The position numbers and the translations under genes are program-made. Of a stretch of 15,538 bases of DNA, positions 15,221 through 15,538 are shown in pieces (position 1 is the first letter of the stretch; every line of letters begins with the position of its first letter). Under the pieces are notes generated by a model. It was given only the letters and a program-made list of their open reading frames with translations, made no database searches and was not told where the DNA came from. Source of the DNA: DAOTXK01 sp034435395 (lineage in GTDB: Bacteria > Chloroflexota > Anaerolineae > Aggregatilineales > Ch27); the NCBI GenBank assembly GCA_034435395.1, contig DAOTXK010000060.1, forward strand, positions 1-15,538. Reading direction: 5' to 3'.

Positions 15221-15538
15221 ATGCGTTTCATGGCTGACGCCCAACTGGCGCGCTGGCTGGATGCCCTGGCCGCCCAGAAGACCCTGATCGCGCCGAAAGA
15301 TGTGGAGGGCGTGCTACTCTACCGCCCGGTGAGCGGCAGGGCCGAGATCGTGCTGGAGGCGGGCGGCGACGGGCCGATCCGCCCGGTCCTGTCGGTCAAA
15401 GAGGCGATGTTCCCGCCCACCGAGCGCCTGCTGACCATCGAAAAGACCGGGCAGCAGATCCGGCTGAACGAGACCCTGCCGGGCGGGGAGCAGGTGATTT
15501 TTGGCGTGCGGCCCTGCGACGCCCGCGGGGTGCGGGCG
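15221..15538 (+). CDS. AsrA/FlxC-like iron-sulfur subunit, 3' end cut by the window
   Basis: The first 106 residues of a protein resembling anaerobic sulfite reductase subunit A and FlxC-type subunits. Visible are the N-terminal ADAQLARWLDALAA helix, APKDVEGVLLYRPV, PVLSVKEAMFPPTERLLT and FGVRPCDARG, the last being the family signature shared with the VKPCDSRA block of the preceding gene. The expected C-terminal ferredoxin motifs would lie beyond the window. The start ATG is three bases after the previous stop with GGAAGGGAGGG at 15202-15212 upstream. It would be the fifth gene of the redox operon, and the reading frame is open at the right edge. Confidence 0.8.
   Translation, partial: MRFMADAQLARWLDALAAQKTLIAPKDVEGVLLYRPVSGRAEIVLEAGGDGPIRPVLSVKEAMFPPTERLLTIEKTGQQIRLNETLPGGEQVIFGVRPCDARGVRA

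Noticed and set aside
1..15538. CRISPR arrays, insertion sequences, tRNA or rRNA genes
   Set aside because: No regularly spaced repeats, transposase motifs, cloverleaf-like segments or rRNA-like stretches were seen on reading.

Overview
The window is a GC-rich, gene-dense piece of a bacterial chromosome from what looks like an anaerobe. The evidence for anaerobic life is a tungsten-type aldehyde:ferredoxin oxidoreductase and a heterodisulfide-reductase/Flx-like electron-transfer operon. GGAGG-type ribosome binding sites precede most genes. The lineage cannot be fixed from the sequence. The mix of Hdr-type complexes, AOR and sugar/amino-sugar genes would suit an anaerobic Chloroflexota (Anaerolineae-like) genome, but that is a guess.

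Left part (1-7669), carbon metabolism and transport. An AOR gene, cut by the left window edge, overlaps by four bases (ATGA) a class II (FucA-like) aldolase. A SulP-type anion transporter with a C-terminal STAS domain follows. On the minus strand lies nagA (GlcNAc-6-P deacetylase). Next comes a plus-strand nitroreductase with a probable TTG start, then two minus-strand genes: an RpiB/LacAB-type sugar-phosphate isomerase and a class II fructose/tagatose-bisphosphate aldolase.

Middle (7670-8440), a 771-bp gene-free region. It holds an AT-rich island with a perfect TGTGA-N6-TCACA inverted repeat (CRP/FNR-type operator), two perfect small hairpins, a candidate promoter, and a structured leader before the operon to its right.

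Right part (8441-15538), a tightly packed plus-strand redox operon. It holds hdrA1, hdrA2 (with a complete NfnB/GltD-like FAD/NAD(P)H module inserted), an MvhD/FlxD-like [2Fe-2S] protein, an FrhB/FlxB-like iron-sulfur protein, and the start of an AsrA/FlxC-like protein cut by the right edge. Both hdrA genes are interrupted at the same codon by an in-frame TGA. It lies where HdrA proteins carry a conserved Cys (DCxxC-ILTPKM). In each copy an identical 8-bp hairpin with a GUG loop starts 17 nt after the TGA. The best reading is two tandem selenocysteine-containing HdrA proteins with bacterial SECIS elements, not four split genes.

How the parts could work together (inference): AOR oxidises aldehydes, possibly those released by the adjacent aldolase, and yields reduced ferredoxin. 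The HdrA/HdrA-NfnB/MvhD/FlxBC-like complex could exchange electrons between ferredoxin, NAD(P)H and a further partner by flavin-based bifurcation. No hdrB, hdrC, hydrogenase or selenocysteine-machinery gene lies in the window.
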